Positions 7,936 to 15,741 of a stretch of DNA of 25,661 nucleotides are shown here, piece by piece (within the stretch, counting starts at the first letter, position 1; every line of letters begins with the position of its first letter). A program made the translations under genes and the position numbers. The stretch covers positions 1-25,661 of the forward strand of contig JAEDFS010000029.1 of the NCBI GenBank assembly GCA_016297895.1. Reading direction: 5' to 3'. The notes beneath the pieces were generated by a model. The model had not been told where the DNA came from. It was given only the letters and a program-made list of their open reading frames with translations, and did not search any database. The stretch is from Marvinbryantia sp. (GTDB lineage Bacteria > Bacillota > Clostridia > Lachnospirales > Lachnospiraceae).

Positions 7936-8689
7936 GAAATTCTTTTCCTTAAGCGTAAGTTCTTTAAAACTGATCGCCATTGTATCCATGCTGATAGACC
8001 ACACCGGAGCGGCCGTGATACGGCCTCTCCGAACTGCTCTGGCCGATTCTTCCCCTGCAGTCTCTGCTTTTCTCAATTGGCTTTATCCTGTCACCCGTGA
8101 CATCGGAAGGATCGCTTTTCCCATTTTCTGTTTTCTTCTGGTGGAGGGATTTTTTCACACGCACAATGTGAAGAAATATGCATTCCGCCTGTTTCTCTTT
8201 GCCCTTATCTCGGAACTTCCCTATGATTTTGCTCTCGGAAAAAGCCTGTTTGACTGGCAGCATCAGAATGTGTATTTCACCCTTCTTCTTGGTCTACTGG
8301 TTATGATCGTACTTTCTGCTCTGGACAAAAAAACGCCCCGCAGCAAAGCGGAACGTTATTTTATCCTTTTTCTTCAGATATCTGTCTGCGTCATCCCTCT
8401 GTATCTTGCCAAACACCTGTATACAGACTATCGTTTTCGCGGAGTGATGCTCATTGAGATCCTCTATTCCCTGCACTGCTCCCAGCCTGAAACTTTACTG
8501 GATCGGGCCCCACAGGCTGCCATCGGTGCAGTTGCCATTTCCTGGGAAGACTGGGGACCTGCAGGCTTTCTTCCCATCCTCTTCTACAACGGAAAACGGG
8601 GACTCTCCCTGAAATATTTCTTTTATTGGTTCTATCCGGCTCACCTGGTGATTCTTGGTTTTATCCGCCTCTGGGTCAAAACTCTTTAA
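7928..8689 (+). CDS. TraX family integral membrane protein
   Basis: The 253-residue protein is highly hydrophobic with several membrane segments. It has the TraX-family pattern: SLKLIAIVSMLIDHTGA near the N-terminus, then RDIGRIAFPIFCFLLVEGFFHT, ISELPYDFAL and HQNVYFTLLLGL. TraX of the F plasmid is linked to N-acetylation of pilin, but chromosomal Firmicute members stand alone, and here there are no conjugation genes. Its role is therefore unknown; an acyltransferase-type activity on an exported polymer is a guess. The start at 7928 overlaps the preceding lipoprotein gene (AAAATGAATAAG), suggesting coupling; GAGGAG lies 13 bases upstream, rather far. The gene ends 8 bases before the convergent HAD gene, with no terminator visible between them. 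Confidence 0.82.
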   Translation: MNKKFFSLSVSSLKLIAIVSMLIDHTGAAVIRPLRTALADSSPAVSAFLNWLYPVTRDIGRIAFPIFCFLLVEGFFHTHNVKKYAFRLFLFALISELPYDFALGKSLFDWQHQNVYFTLLLGLLVMIVLSALDKKTPRSKAERYFILFLQISVCVIPLYLAKHLYTDYRFRGVMLIEILYSLHCSQPETLLDRAPQAAIGAVAISWEDWGPAGFLPILFYNGKRGLSLKYFFYWFYPAHLVILGFIRLWVKTL

Positions 8690-8697
8690 CTCTCATC

Positions 8698-9348
8698 TCA
8701 AAGGAGCTCAAGGATCTCCATCGGTCTCTCTACAAGAACTTCGGCATGGTTCTCCTCCAGCTCCTGTCTGTCCCGAAATCCCCAGAGTACTCCCACGGTA
8801 TGCATACCCGCACGGTTTCCGGTCATCATATCTGTATTCGTATCTCCTATATAAAGGCATTCTTCCGGACGCACATTCCACTTTTCTGCAATCAAAAGTG
8901 CACCGTCCGGTGCCGGTTTTCTTGGAATCTCTTCAATCAATCCCTGAATCTGGTCAAAGGTCCCTTTGGGGAACACGCGGTCTATGACATCGATGGTCTG
9001 AATATGAGGCTTATTTGAAAGCACAGCTATTAAGATTCCCCGTTTTTTTAATGTATCCAGAAGCTCTGTGATCCCGTCATAGGGAACTACCTGATACATA
9101 CATCCCTCTTTAAAATATTCCCGGAATTTTGCAAATAATCTTTCAAAGCTTTCGCATCCGGGTTCCTGGTTTCGTCTTAAGCATCTGCGAATCAGTTCTG
9201 CCGCCCCATCTCCTACCATATTTTTATACTCTTCTACCGGAAACTCCCGGAATCCGCAGTCTCTCAGGGCACAATTGGTACTGTGGGCAATTGAAACCAG
9301 CGTATCCAACAGAGTTCCATCACAATCAAAAATACATGCTTTTATCAT
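8698..9348 (-). CDS. HAD superfamily hydrolase, phosphoglycolate-phosphatase-like
   Basis: The 216-residue protein carries the four HAD motifs: DCDGTLLDT with the nucleophile Asp8 and acid/base Asp10, LSNKPH (motif II), the Lys of PRKPAPDG (motif III) and YIGDTNTDMMTG (motif IV). The helical cap between motifs I and II and the sequence GMHTVGVLWGFR place it with Gph/PpaX-like phosphatases. Substrates in this group vary (phosphoglycolate, pyrophosphate, sugar phosphates), so none is assigned. Its start overlaps the stop of the upstream YdcF-like gene as ATGA, so the two are translated together. Confidence 0.88.
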   Translation of the reverse strand: MIKACIFDCDGTLLDTLVSIAHSTNCALRDCGFREFPVEEYKNMVGDGAAELIRRCLRRNQEPGCESFERLFAKFREYFKEGCMYQVVPYDGITELLDTLKKRGILIAVLSNKPHIQTIDVIDRVFPKGTFDQIQGLIEEIPRKPAPDGALLIAEKWNVRPEECLYIGDTNTDMMTGNRAGMHTVGVLWGFRDRQELEENHAEVLVERPMEILELL

Positions 9349-9974
9349 TTTTCTTTTCTACCTTTCCAGATGTGATCGGTTCCCTTCATAATATCGTGAA
9401 ACTGGCTTCCGCATCGCTCCACTTCTCCAAGGACCACATCTATTTTCTCACTGCTTTCAAACCAGTTGTTTCGATTGATTCCCTGTGTTTCCACGGGGCA
9501 TACCAGAAAGCGTGTATCCGGGAACACAAGCTGATAGTACATCAGACTTCTTCTGGCATGAAAGGCCTGACAGACAAGAATCGCCTGAAAGGGCTTTCCT
9601 TCCCGGTAGATCTTCTCTTCTTCCAGAAGCTTTCTGGTAAAGATCGCATTTTCATAAGTAAATACCGCCTGGTTTTCCTTCCTCACTGCTTCCCCCGGAA
9701 CCCCATGTTCCAACAAAACCGCTTCAAAAAAATCACTTTCTGTTTCATAACTTTTACCCAGATAGGCATCGGGAGACAATGGCCCCTGAAATTTTTCAGC
9801 AAAAATGCTGTATTTTCCCGAAGGAACCACCCAGTCTGCCATATGCCGGGCATAAAGCTGGGCTGCCCTCACCGCCAGTTCCCCATACCTGCTCCCCGGA
9901 ATGAGAATGACATCCGATGGTTCCGGAACATCTTCCACAAAAATAAAATCTGTCAAACAGTCGTAAAATTTCAT
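9345..9974 (-). CDS. YdcF/ElyC-like DUF218 protein
   Basis: The 209-residue protein has the DUF218 pattern: DVILIPGSRYGELAVRAAQLY near the start, SGKYS, ESDFFEAVLLEHGVP, then ENAIFTRKLL, ILVCQAFHARRSLMYYQ and the C-terminal segment FPDTRFLVCPV. Family members such as SanA and ElyC act in cell-envelope metabolism and YdcF binds S-adenosylmethionine, but this one has no membrane helix and is probably cytoplasmic. Its biochemical activity is unknown. The start is supported by AAAGGACAAGGAC. It forms a two-gene unit with the HAD phosphatase and is divergent from arsR, with 78 bases between the two start codons. Confidence 0.82.
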   Translation of the reverse strand: MKFYDCLTDFIFVEDVPEPSDVILIPGSRYGELAVRAAQLYARHMADWVVPSGKYSIFAEKFQGPLSPDAYLGKSYETESDFFEAVLLEHGVPGEAVRKENQAVFTYENAIFTRKLLEEEKIYREGKPFQAILVCQAFHARRSLMYYQLVFPDTRFLVCPVETQGINRNNWFESSEKIDVVLGEVERCGSQFHDIMKGTDHIWKGRKEK

Positions 9975-9998
9975 GTCCTTGTCCTTTCATCCCCAATA

Positions 9999-10027
9999 TT
10001 GAAAAGCCACCGTTCCTGTGTTATACT
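9999..10027 (+). promoter_or_regulatory. Predicted promoter of the arsR-type gene
   Basis: TTGAAA (9999-10004) and TATACT (10022-10027) are separated by 17 bases and lie 26 bases before the ATG, giving a very short leader with AAGGAGG. CAATATT (9995) and CAATATA (10031) flank the promoter and could be part of an autoregulatory operator; that is only suggestive. Confidence 0.7.
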
Positions 10028-10052
10028 GGCAATATATCAGAAGGAGGCTGCC

Positions 10053-10409
10053 ATGAAAAAAAATCTGGAAAAACTGGAAGTATGTGATATCCATCATAAC
10101 CATCAACACATCATGACCTCGCCTATGCCTGAAGAGGATACGATTCTTCGTCTTGCCGGTCTTTATAAAATCTTCGGAGACCCCACAAGGATCCGGATCC
10201 TTTATACCCTATCTGCCGGAGAGCTCTGTGTCTGTGATATTGCAGCTGTGCTGAACATGACTCAAAGCGCCATTTCACATCAGCTTCGGATCCTGAAAGG
10301 CAGTCAGCTGGTCAAATTCCGCCGGGAAGGAAAAACCGTTTATTACTCCCTGGCAGATTCCCATGTGGCTACCATTCTGAAACAGGGTTTGGAACATGTA
10401 TGTGAATAA
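10053..10409 (+). CDS. ArsR/SmtB family metal-sensing repressor (CadC/CzrA-like)
   Basis: The 118-residue protein is a winged-helix repressor: LAGLYKIFGDPTRIRILYTL, ELCVCDIAAVL, the recognition helix MTQSAISHQLRILK and the wing FRREGKTVYYSL. Two metal-site patterns are visible. One is CadC-like: C59-x-C61 in ELCVCD together with the N-terminal C11 and the histidine-rich stretch DIHHNHQH. The other is the alpha-5 site of CzrA/SmtB: D102, H104, H115 and E118. It should release DNA on binding Zn, Cd, Pb or a similar ion. The start is fixed by AAGGAGG seven bases upstream; the frame is open for another 308 codons upstream, but that stretch lies antisense to real genes. No transporter gene is adjacent, so its target is unknown, possibly itself and the divergent YdcF-like pair. 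Confidence 0.93.
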   Translation: MKKNLEKLEVCDIHHNHQHIMTSPMPEEDTILRLAGLYKIFGDPTRIRILYTLSAGELCVCDIAAVLNMTQSAISHQLRILKGSQLVKFRREGKTVYYSLADSHVATILKQGLEHVCE

Positions 10410-10418
10410 GATTTCCTT

Positions 10419-11819
10419 CTATTCTCTTAACAGCAGCTTTCCAATCAGCTTTGCTGCATCCGGAATCTCTTTCTCCCGGATATTCACATATCCCAGAATC
10501 AGTGTAACGGATGGATGTTTTTCTCCAAGCTCATAAGAAGATAATCCGTAGATCCGGATTGCTTCTTTTTTTGCTGCCTCTATGGCTTCTTTTTCTGTCA
10601 TCCCATTGGTAAGTTCCAGCAATATATGGGTTCCCGCATGCTCCCCTCTGATTTTGAATGCTTTCTGAAAAGGCCTCAGACCTTCAAGAAGCATATCGTG
10701 ACGTGTCCGATACACACTTCTCATCCGGTTTAAATGGCGTTCATAATATCCTCCCTGTATAAACTCCGTGAGGATCTGCTGATCCATTCTGGGAACTGTG
10801 GTAGAAAACAGTCTTCCCCGCTTTTCATACACTTCCAGAAGCGGTTCCGGAAGTACCAGAAAACTGATACGAATGGCCGGTGCTATGGATTTAGAAAATG
10901 TTCCTATGTAGATCACTTTTCCCGACGTATCATATCCCTGCAGAGCCGGAATCGGCTTTCCCTTATACCGGAATTCACTGTCATAATCATCTTCAATGAT
11001 ATAACGTCCCTCTTCCTCCTGTGCCCAGGCCAGAAGCTGAAGTCTTCGCTTTACCGGCATGACAATTCCCAGCGGATACTGGTGGGACGGCATGACATAT
11101 GCCACCGAAGCACCGTTTTTTTTCAGTGCATCTACTTTCATGCCGCTTTCGTCCATCCCGGTTACTTCCACCGTATTTCCCAGAACCTTTACAATATCTG
11201 ACGCTTTTTTATAAGTGTACCGTTCAAAAGCATAGACACGTTTTTCTCCCAGAAGCGTATGAAGAAGCATCAGAAGATAATCGTTTCCCGCACCGATCAC
11301 GATCTGATCCGGGCTGCAGCTGACACCTCTGGCCTGATGAAGATAAGATGCGATAGTCTCCCGAAGCCCTCTCTCTCCTTTTGCATCCCCCAGACGAAAC
11401 AGATCCTGACTATTGTCCAAAAGCAGATTTTTCGATAATCTCCTCCAGATATTATGCGGAAACTTATCAAGATCCACTCCGGAAGGTGAAAAGTCATACT
11501 GATACACCGGCCCTTCTTTCGGTGCAGTGCCGCTGCTGCTTTGAGACGTCCGGGAGATCCGGTACAACCCCTCCACATCACTGACAAAATATCCCCGGCT
11601 TGGCTGATTCTCTATGTATCCCTCTGACAAAAGCTGTTCATATGCCAATGTCACCGTACTTCTGCTGACGTCCAGATGCTTTGAAAGCATTCTAGTAGAG
11701 GGCAGCCTTTCCTGACAAGGCAGCCCTCCGCTTTGAATTTCATTTTTCAGATACTCATAAATCTGTTCATATAGTGGCTGTGACAGGTGACTGTCCAGAC
11801 TTATGGTCAATTCGTTCAT
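10419..11819 (-). CDS. MocR-type regulator: GntR DNA-binding domain fused to a PLP aminotransferase domain
   Basis: Residues 1-75 form a GntR winged helix (PLYEQIYEYLKNEIQSGGL, RLPSTRMLSKHLDVSRSTV, LLSEGYIENQPSRGYFV). After a linker with a serine-rich stretch, residues of about 110-466 form a fold-type I aminotransferase domain. It contains IVIGAGNDYLLMLL, EDDYDSEFRYKGKPIPALQG and the PLP-lysine segment IGTFSKSIAPAIR. MocR/PdxR/GabR proteins use PLP or an amino acid as ligand to control vitamin B6 or amine metabolism. No pdxS/pdxT or transaminase gene is adjacent, so the regulon is not evident. The gene starts 10 bases after the glnS stop with GAGGAT upstream, so it is probably co-transcribed with glnS. 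It ends 9 bases from the convergent arsR stop. Confidence 0.93.
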   Translation of the reverse strand: MNELTISLDSHLSQPLYEQIYEYLKNEIQSGGLPCQERLPSTRMLSKHLDVSRSTVTLAYEQLLSEGYIENQPSRGYFVSDVEGLYRISRTSQSSSGTAPKEGPVYQYDFSPSGVDLDKFPHNIWRRLSKNLLLDNSQDLFRLGDAKGERGLRETIASYLHQARGVSCSPDQIVIGAGNDYLLMLLHTLLGEKRVYAFERYTYKKASDIVKVLGNTVEVTGMDESGMKVDALKKNGASVAYVMPSHQYPLGIVMPVKRRLQLLAWAQEEEGRYIIEDDYDSEFRYKGKPIPALQGYDTSGKVIYIGTFSKSIAPAIRISFLVLPEPLLEVYEKRGRLFSTTVPRMDQQILTEFIQGGYYERHLNRMRSVYRTRHDMLLEGLRPFQKAFKIRGEHAGTHILLELTNGMTEKEAIEAAKKEAIRIYGLSSYELGEKHPSVTLILGYVNIREKEIPDAAKLIGKLLLRE

Positions 11820-11829
11820 ATCCGATCCT

Positions 11830-13494
11830 CTATTTCGGAAGTCTGAAGGAGCTCTTCAGAGACACGATCCGGTTAAATACCAGATGGTCCGGTTCAGAAT
11901 CGTGGGAATCCACACAGAAGAATCCCTGGCGTACAAACTGGAAACTGTCATAAGCCTTTGCATCAGCCAAATTCGGTTCCACATAACACTCTTTTAATAC
12001 GGTGAGAGAATTCGGATTCAGATTCAGACTGCCGTCCTCATTGTACACACCTTTTTCTTCATCAATAATATTTTCATAAAGACGTATTTCCGCTTTCAGA
12101 GCCGTGGCTGCTGCTACCCAGTGGATGGTTCCCTTTACCTTTCTTCCGGTAAAACCGCTTCCGCATTTCGTCTCCGGATCATAGGTACAGTGGATCTCCG
12201 TCACCTTACCGTTCTCATCTTTTACAAAGCTTTCACATTTTACGAAGTAGGCTCCCATCAGGCGCACCTCGTTGCCCGGGAACAGACGGAAGTATTTTTT
12301 CGGCGGGTTTTCCATAAAATCCTCCCGGTCAATATACAGCTCTCTTCCAAACGGAACCTTCCTTGTGCCAAGTTCCGGATTCTCCAGATTATTGTCCACA
12401 TCCAGATATTCGATCTGTCCTTCCGGATAATTGTCAATGATCAGCTTCACCGGATCAAGAACTGCCATCATTCTGGATCTCTTTAACTTCAGATCCTCAC
12501 GGATGCAGTACTCCAGCATAGCATAATCCACAGAGCTCTGACTCTTGGAGACACCGCAGAGTTCTACAAACATTTTAATGGATTCCGGTGTAAAGCCTCT
12601 GCGCTTTAAGGCTGCGATAGACACCAGACGGGGATCATCCCAACCGTCTACAATGCCCTCTTCCACCAGCTTTTTAATGTAACGCTTTCCTGTTACCACA
12701 TTGGTCAGGTAAAGCTTTGCAAATTCGATCTGCTTTGGAGGATTCTCATACCCCACTTCTCTTACTACCCAGTCATACAGCGGCCTGTGATCCTCAAACT
12801 CCAGTGTACAGATAGAATGGGTCACTCCCTCAATGGCATCCTCGATGGGATGTGCAAAGTCATACATGGGATAAATACACCACTTATCTCCGGTATTGTG
12901 ATGGGTCATATGAGCCACACGATAAATGATCGGGTCACGCATATTGATATTGGGTGATGCCATGTCAATTTTGGCTCTCAGAACTTTTTCTCCATCTGCG
13001 TATTTTCCGGCACGCATATTTTCAAAGAGCTCCAGATTTTCTTCAACAGAGCGGTCTCTGTAAGGGCTGTTCTTTCCAGGTTCCTTTAATGTACCTCTGT
13101 ATTCCCGGATCTCATCCGCAGTCAGATCACAGACATAGGCTTTTCCTTTTTTGATCAGCAGTACGGCTGCCTCATACATCTGGTCAAAATAGTCAGAGGC
13201 AAAAAACAGACGGTCTTCCCAGTCTGCACCCAGCCATTCCACATCTGCTTTGATAGATTCTACAAATTCCATCTTTTCCTTGGTAGGGTTGGTATCGTCA
13301 AAACGCAGATTAAACCTTCCGCCGTATTTCTGTGCCAGTCCATAGTTCAGAAGAATGGATTTGGCATGTCCGATATGCAGATAACCGTTGGGCTCCGGCG
13401 GGAATCTGGTACACACAGTATCGCAATGTCCCTCTGCGATGTCTTTATCAATGATCTGTTCAATAAAATTCTTGGAAACTGTTTCCTTTTCCAT
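11830..13494 (-). CDS. glnS: Glutaminyl-tRNA synthetase
   Basis: This 554-residue class I synthetase charges tRNA-Gln directly. It shows FPPEPNGYLHIGHAKS (HIGH motif), FNLRFDDTNP, YPMYDFAHPIEDAIEGVTHS and EFEDHRPLYDW, and WDDPRLVSIAALKRRGF just after the KMSKS position. That position reads VVTGKR rather than the usual VMSKR. The beta-barrel anticodon-binding part follows (YFRLFPGNEVRLMGAYFV, KGTIHWV). Many Firmicutes lack GlnRS and use GatCAB amidation; its presence fits Lachnospiraceae, which probably acquired it by transfer. The start is ATG at 13494, placed by GGAGGAACGAT; an in-frame ATG at 13527 has no ribosome site. A promoter lies 40 bases upstream and there is no room for a T-box leader. 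Confidence 0.96.
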   Translation of the reverse strand: MEKETVSKNFIEQIIDKDIAEGHCDTVCTRFPPEPNGYLHIGHAKSILLNYGLAQKYGGRFNLRFDDTNPTKEKMEFVESIKADVEWLGADWEDRLFFASDYFDQMYEAAVLLIKKGKAYVCDLTADEIREYRGTLKEPGKNSPYRDRSVEENLELFENMRAGKYADGEKVLRAKIDMASPNINMRDPIIYRVAHMTHHNTGDKWCIYPMYDFAHPIEDAIEGVTHSICTLEFEDHRPLYDWVVREVGYENPPKQIEFAKLYLTNVVTGKRYIKKLVEEGIVDGWDDPRLVSIAALKRRGFTPESIKMFVELCGVSKSQSSVDYAMLEYCIREDLKLKRSRMMAVLDPVKLIIDNYPEGQIEYLDVDNNLENPELGTRKVPFGRELYIDREDFMENPPKKYFRLFPGNEVRLMGAYFVKCESFVKDENGKVTEIHCTYDPETKCGSGFTGRKVKGTIHWVAAATALKAEIRLYENIIDEEKGVYNEDGSLNLNPNSLTVLKECYVEPNLADAKAYDSFQFVRQGFFCVDSHDSEPDHLVFNRIVSLKSSFRLPK

Positions 13495-13534
13495 ATCGTT
13501 CCTCCATATAAACGTTCTCTTTCTCACTCATCTT

Positions 13535-13563
13535 GTTATAGCATATTTTTCTTTCAAATTCAA
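13535..13563 (-). promoter_or_regulatory. Predicted promoter of glnS-mocR
   Basis: On the minus strand TTGAAT (13558-13563) and TATAAC (13535-13540) are 17 bases apart, with a TG one base before the -10 box (extended -10). Transcription would start near 13528, giving a leader of about 34 bases. Confidence 0.7.
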
Positions 13564-13576
13564 CGGATTGCGTAAA

Positions 13577-14593
13577 TCAGTTAAAACCATAGAATTTCTG
13601 TGTTACTTTATATGCTGCTACCGAGACACTCCTTCCGCTCTTTCCCGGAAGGTTGCATGCTCTTCCAAAAATCCCGTAACGCAGTTTCCAGTAGAGCCCG
13701 CCGTCTGCTTCCTTTAAATATTTCCAAAGCTCCTGCTTTTTCTGGAAATTCTCATCGGTTCCGGATTTGATCAGCAGCATGGACGATACCGTCATAATGA
13801 TCTCCAGATAATTAAACATATACTTTCTGCATTTCTTATTCAGATTTTTCATATTGGCAAATGTATCGATCATGATCTTATTTACCTTCAGCTGCTGATC
13901 GATCCTTCCGATCATGACCTTCTCATTTACCGACTGGTCCTCCCGTCCGATATAATAATGATAGAATTCCACGTCCATATAATACAGTTTCTTCACATAA
14001 GGAAGTGGCTGGAACACAAACAGATTATCCACATAAAATGTATGCTTGGGAAGTTCAAGACCGCACTCCCTGAGAAGACCGGTTCTGTAAATCACGGAAT
14101 GCATCAGTATGTAATGACCCTTGGCCATATTTTTCATATCTTTCCATTCAAATACCTGATCTATGGGAAGATATTTTCTATACTGCATGATCTTTTTTCT
14201 CTTGACCCCAACCTTATCATAAATATAATTGCTGATCAGCATATCTACAGTATCCGGTCCGCCTACCAGTTCCTTCAGTTTTCTGATGATTTTCGGATAA
14301 GCTTCCGCATCCACCCAGTCATCGCTGTCTACCACCTTGAAGTAAAGCCCTGTCGCATTGCGGATACCGGCATTCACTGCCTCTCCGTGTCCTCCGTTTT
14401 CCTGATGCACCGCTTTCACAATCGTAGGATATTTTTCTGCATACTCATCTGCGATGGCAGCCGTCTCATCCTTCGAACCGTCATCAACGATTATGATCTC
14501 CACATCATCTCCTCCGGGCAGCAGAGACTCGATACATTTTCTCATATAGTCCTGTGAATTATAACTTGGTATTGCCACTGATAATATCTTCAT
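13577..14593 (-). CDS. Family 2 glycosyltransferase
   Basis: The 338-residue GT-A enzyme starts MKILSVAIPSYN and shows the family 2 elements: EIIIVDDGSKDET (nucleotide-sugar binding), HQENGGHGEAVNAGIRNATG and VVDSDDW (the DxD metal site). The C-terminal half has no clear membrane segment. Acceptor and sugar cannot be told; wall teichoic acid, capsule or glycolipid synthesis are all possible. It starts 3 bases after the mutY stop, its AGGAG site lying in the last mutY codons, so it is translated with mutY although the functions look unrelated. It ends 82 bases before glnS with no visible terminator. Confidence 0.92.
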   Translation of the reverse strand: MKILSVAIPSYNSQDYMRKCIESLLPGGDDVEIIIVDDGSKDETAAIADEYAEKYPTIVKAVHQENGGHGEAVNAGIRNATGLYFKVVDSDDWVDAEAYPKIIRKLKELVGGPDTVDMLISNYIYDKVGVKRKKIMQYRKYLPIDQVFEWKDMKNMAKGHYILMHSVIYRTGLLRECGLELPKHTFYVDNLFVFQPLPYVKKLYYMDVEFYHYYIGREDQSVNEKVMIGRIDQQLKVNKIMIDTFANMKNLNKKCRKYMFNYLEIIMTVSSMLLIKSGTDENFQKKQELWKYLKEADGGLYWKLRYGIFGRACNLPGKSGRSVSVAAYKVTQKFYGFN

Positions 14594-14596
14594 AAT

Positions 14597-15685
14597 TTAC
14601 TCCTGTGTTTTATATTTTTCCTGTCCCAGTCTGATCTGAAGATAATTTGCGTAGGCTTCAAATGCTGCCGGAATCGGATATTTTTCCTGTGTGTCTTTGG
14701 GTTCCACAAACAAATAACCGGTATCTGCAGTTTCCCCCTGATCCTCCAGAAGAACAGCGTATCCGATCATACGCCATTCCACGTGGCTGAAAATATGCTT
14801 AGCCTCCCCAAGTCTCTGAATCCGGACCGGAGAAAGCTTCTGTGCCTTCAGATACCTGAGAACTTCCTCTGCTGTGAGATGCCCTTCCAGATTAGGGAGT
14901 TCATATAGGCCTGCCAGAAGACCGCGGCCGGGACGTTTTCGTATGGCTGCCCGTTCTCCGTCCTTCAGGATCAGTACCGTTTTATCTTCCACCCGCCTTT
15001 TTTTCTTCGGTGTTTTTCTTGGAAGCTCCATGACCATGTCACGTTCTCTTGCCAGACAAAGTGTTCTTAAAGGACACTGTTCACACTTTGCCATACCGTT
15101 TGGCACACAGACAACCGCTCCCAGTTCCATCAGCGCCTGATTAAATGCCCCTGCTCTGTCCCTGGGAATGATTCGCAGGATCCTCTCTTCCATCTTCTTT
15201 TTCACAGAAGATTTCAAAACATCCTCTTCACTTGCCAGTATCCGGGAAATAACGCGCAGAACATTCCCATCCACTGCAGGTACCGCTATTCCGTAGGCAA
15301 TGGAAGCGATGGCGCCTGCTGTATAACTGCCGATTCCTTTTAACGACTGAAGCGCTTCATAGTCTTTTGGAAGCTGACCCCCATAATGATCCAGGATCGT
15401 CTGTGCCGCTTCCTTCATATTTCGCACCCGGTTATAGTAACCAAGGCCCTCCCAAAGCTTCAACAGCCTATCCTCTTCACATTCTGCAAGGGATCTTACA
15501 TCCGGCAATGCTTCCATAAAGCGACTGTAAAAAGGCTTTACCGCTTCCACTCTTGTCTGCTGCAGCATGATCTCTGAGACCCAGACCCGATATGGGGTCG
15601 GCTGATCTCTCCAGGGCAGAACCCTGGCATTCTCATCAAACCACTGAAGCAGTGGATCTGCAATCCGCTCTAATCGTTCTTCCAT
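14597..15685 (-). CDS. mutY: A/G-specific adenine glycosylase MutY
   Basis: MutY removes adenine mispaired with 8-oxoguanine. The 362-residue protein has the catalytic Glu in VWVSEIMLQQTRVE, the helix-hairpin-helix LKGIGSYTAGAI followed by VPAVDGNVLRV with the catalytic Asp, and a 4Fe-4S motif with four cysteines (CVPNGMAKCEQCPLRTLC, spacing C-x7-C-x2-C-x5-C, one residue longer than the classical first gap). A C-terminal NUDIX-like domain recognises 8-oxoG (KRPGRGLLAGLYELPNLEG, then HIFSHVEW). I prefer the ATG at 15685, preceded by AGAGGTGGAA; a GTG at 15691 is the alternative. It follows the L,D-transpeptidase by 56 bases, without a clear terminator, and precedes the glycosyltransferase by 3. 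Confidence 0.95.
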   Translation of the reverse strand: MEERLERIADPLLQWFDENARVLPWRDQPTPYRVWVSEIMLQQTRVEAVKPFYSRFMEALPDVRSLAECEEDRLLKLWEGLGYYNRVRNMKEAAQTILDHYGGQLPKDYEALQSLKGIGSYTAGAIASIAYGIAVPAVDGNVLRVISRILASEEDVLKSSVKKKMEERILRIIPRDRAGAFNQALMELGAVVCVPNGMAKCEQCPLRTLCLARERDMVMELPRKTPKKKRRVEDKTVLILKDGERAAIRKRPGRGLLAGLYELPNLEGHLTAEEVLRYLKAQKLSPVRIQRLGEAKHIFSHVEWRMIGYAVLLEDQGETADTGYLFVEPKDTQEKYPIPAAFEAYANYLQIRLGQEKYKTQE

Positions 15686-15741
15686 TTCCACCTCTGATTC
15701 TGTTTTTCCTGATTCTTTGATATCAGGATTTCAGATAATGA

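Noticed and set aside
9129..10052. Open frame of 308 codons in front of arsR
   Set aside because: It lies antisense to the HAD and YdcF-like genes, its peptide resembles nothing I know, and the arsR start with AAGGAGG and its own promoter is clear.
10053..10409. ArsR sensor as regulator of the P-type ATPase in the same window
   Set aside because: The ATPase is more than 11 kb away in its own operon with a different promoter, and it lacks heavy-metal pump features.
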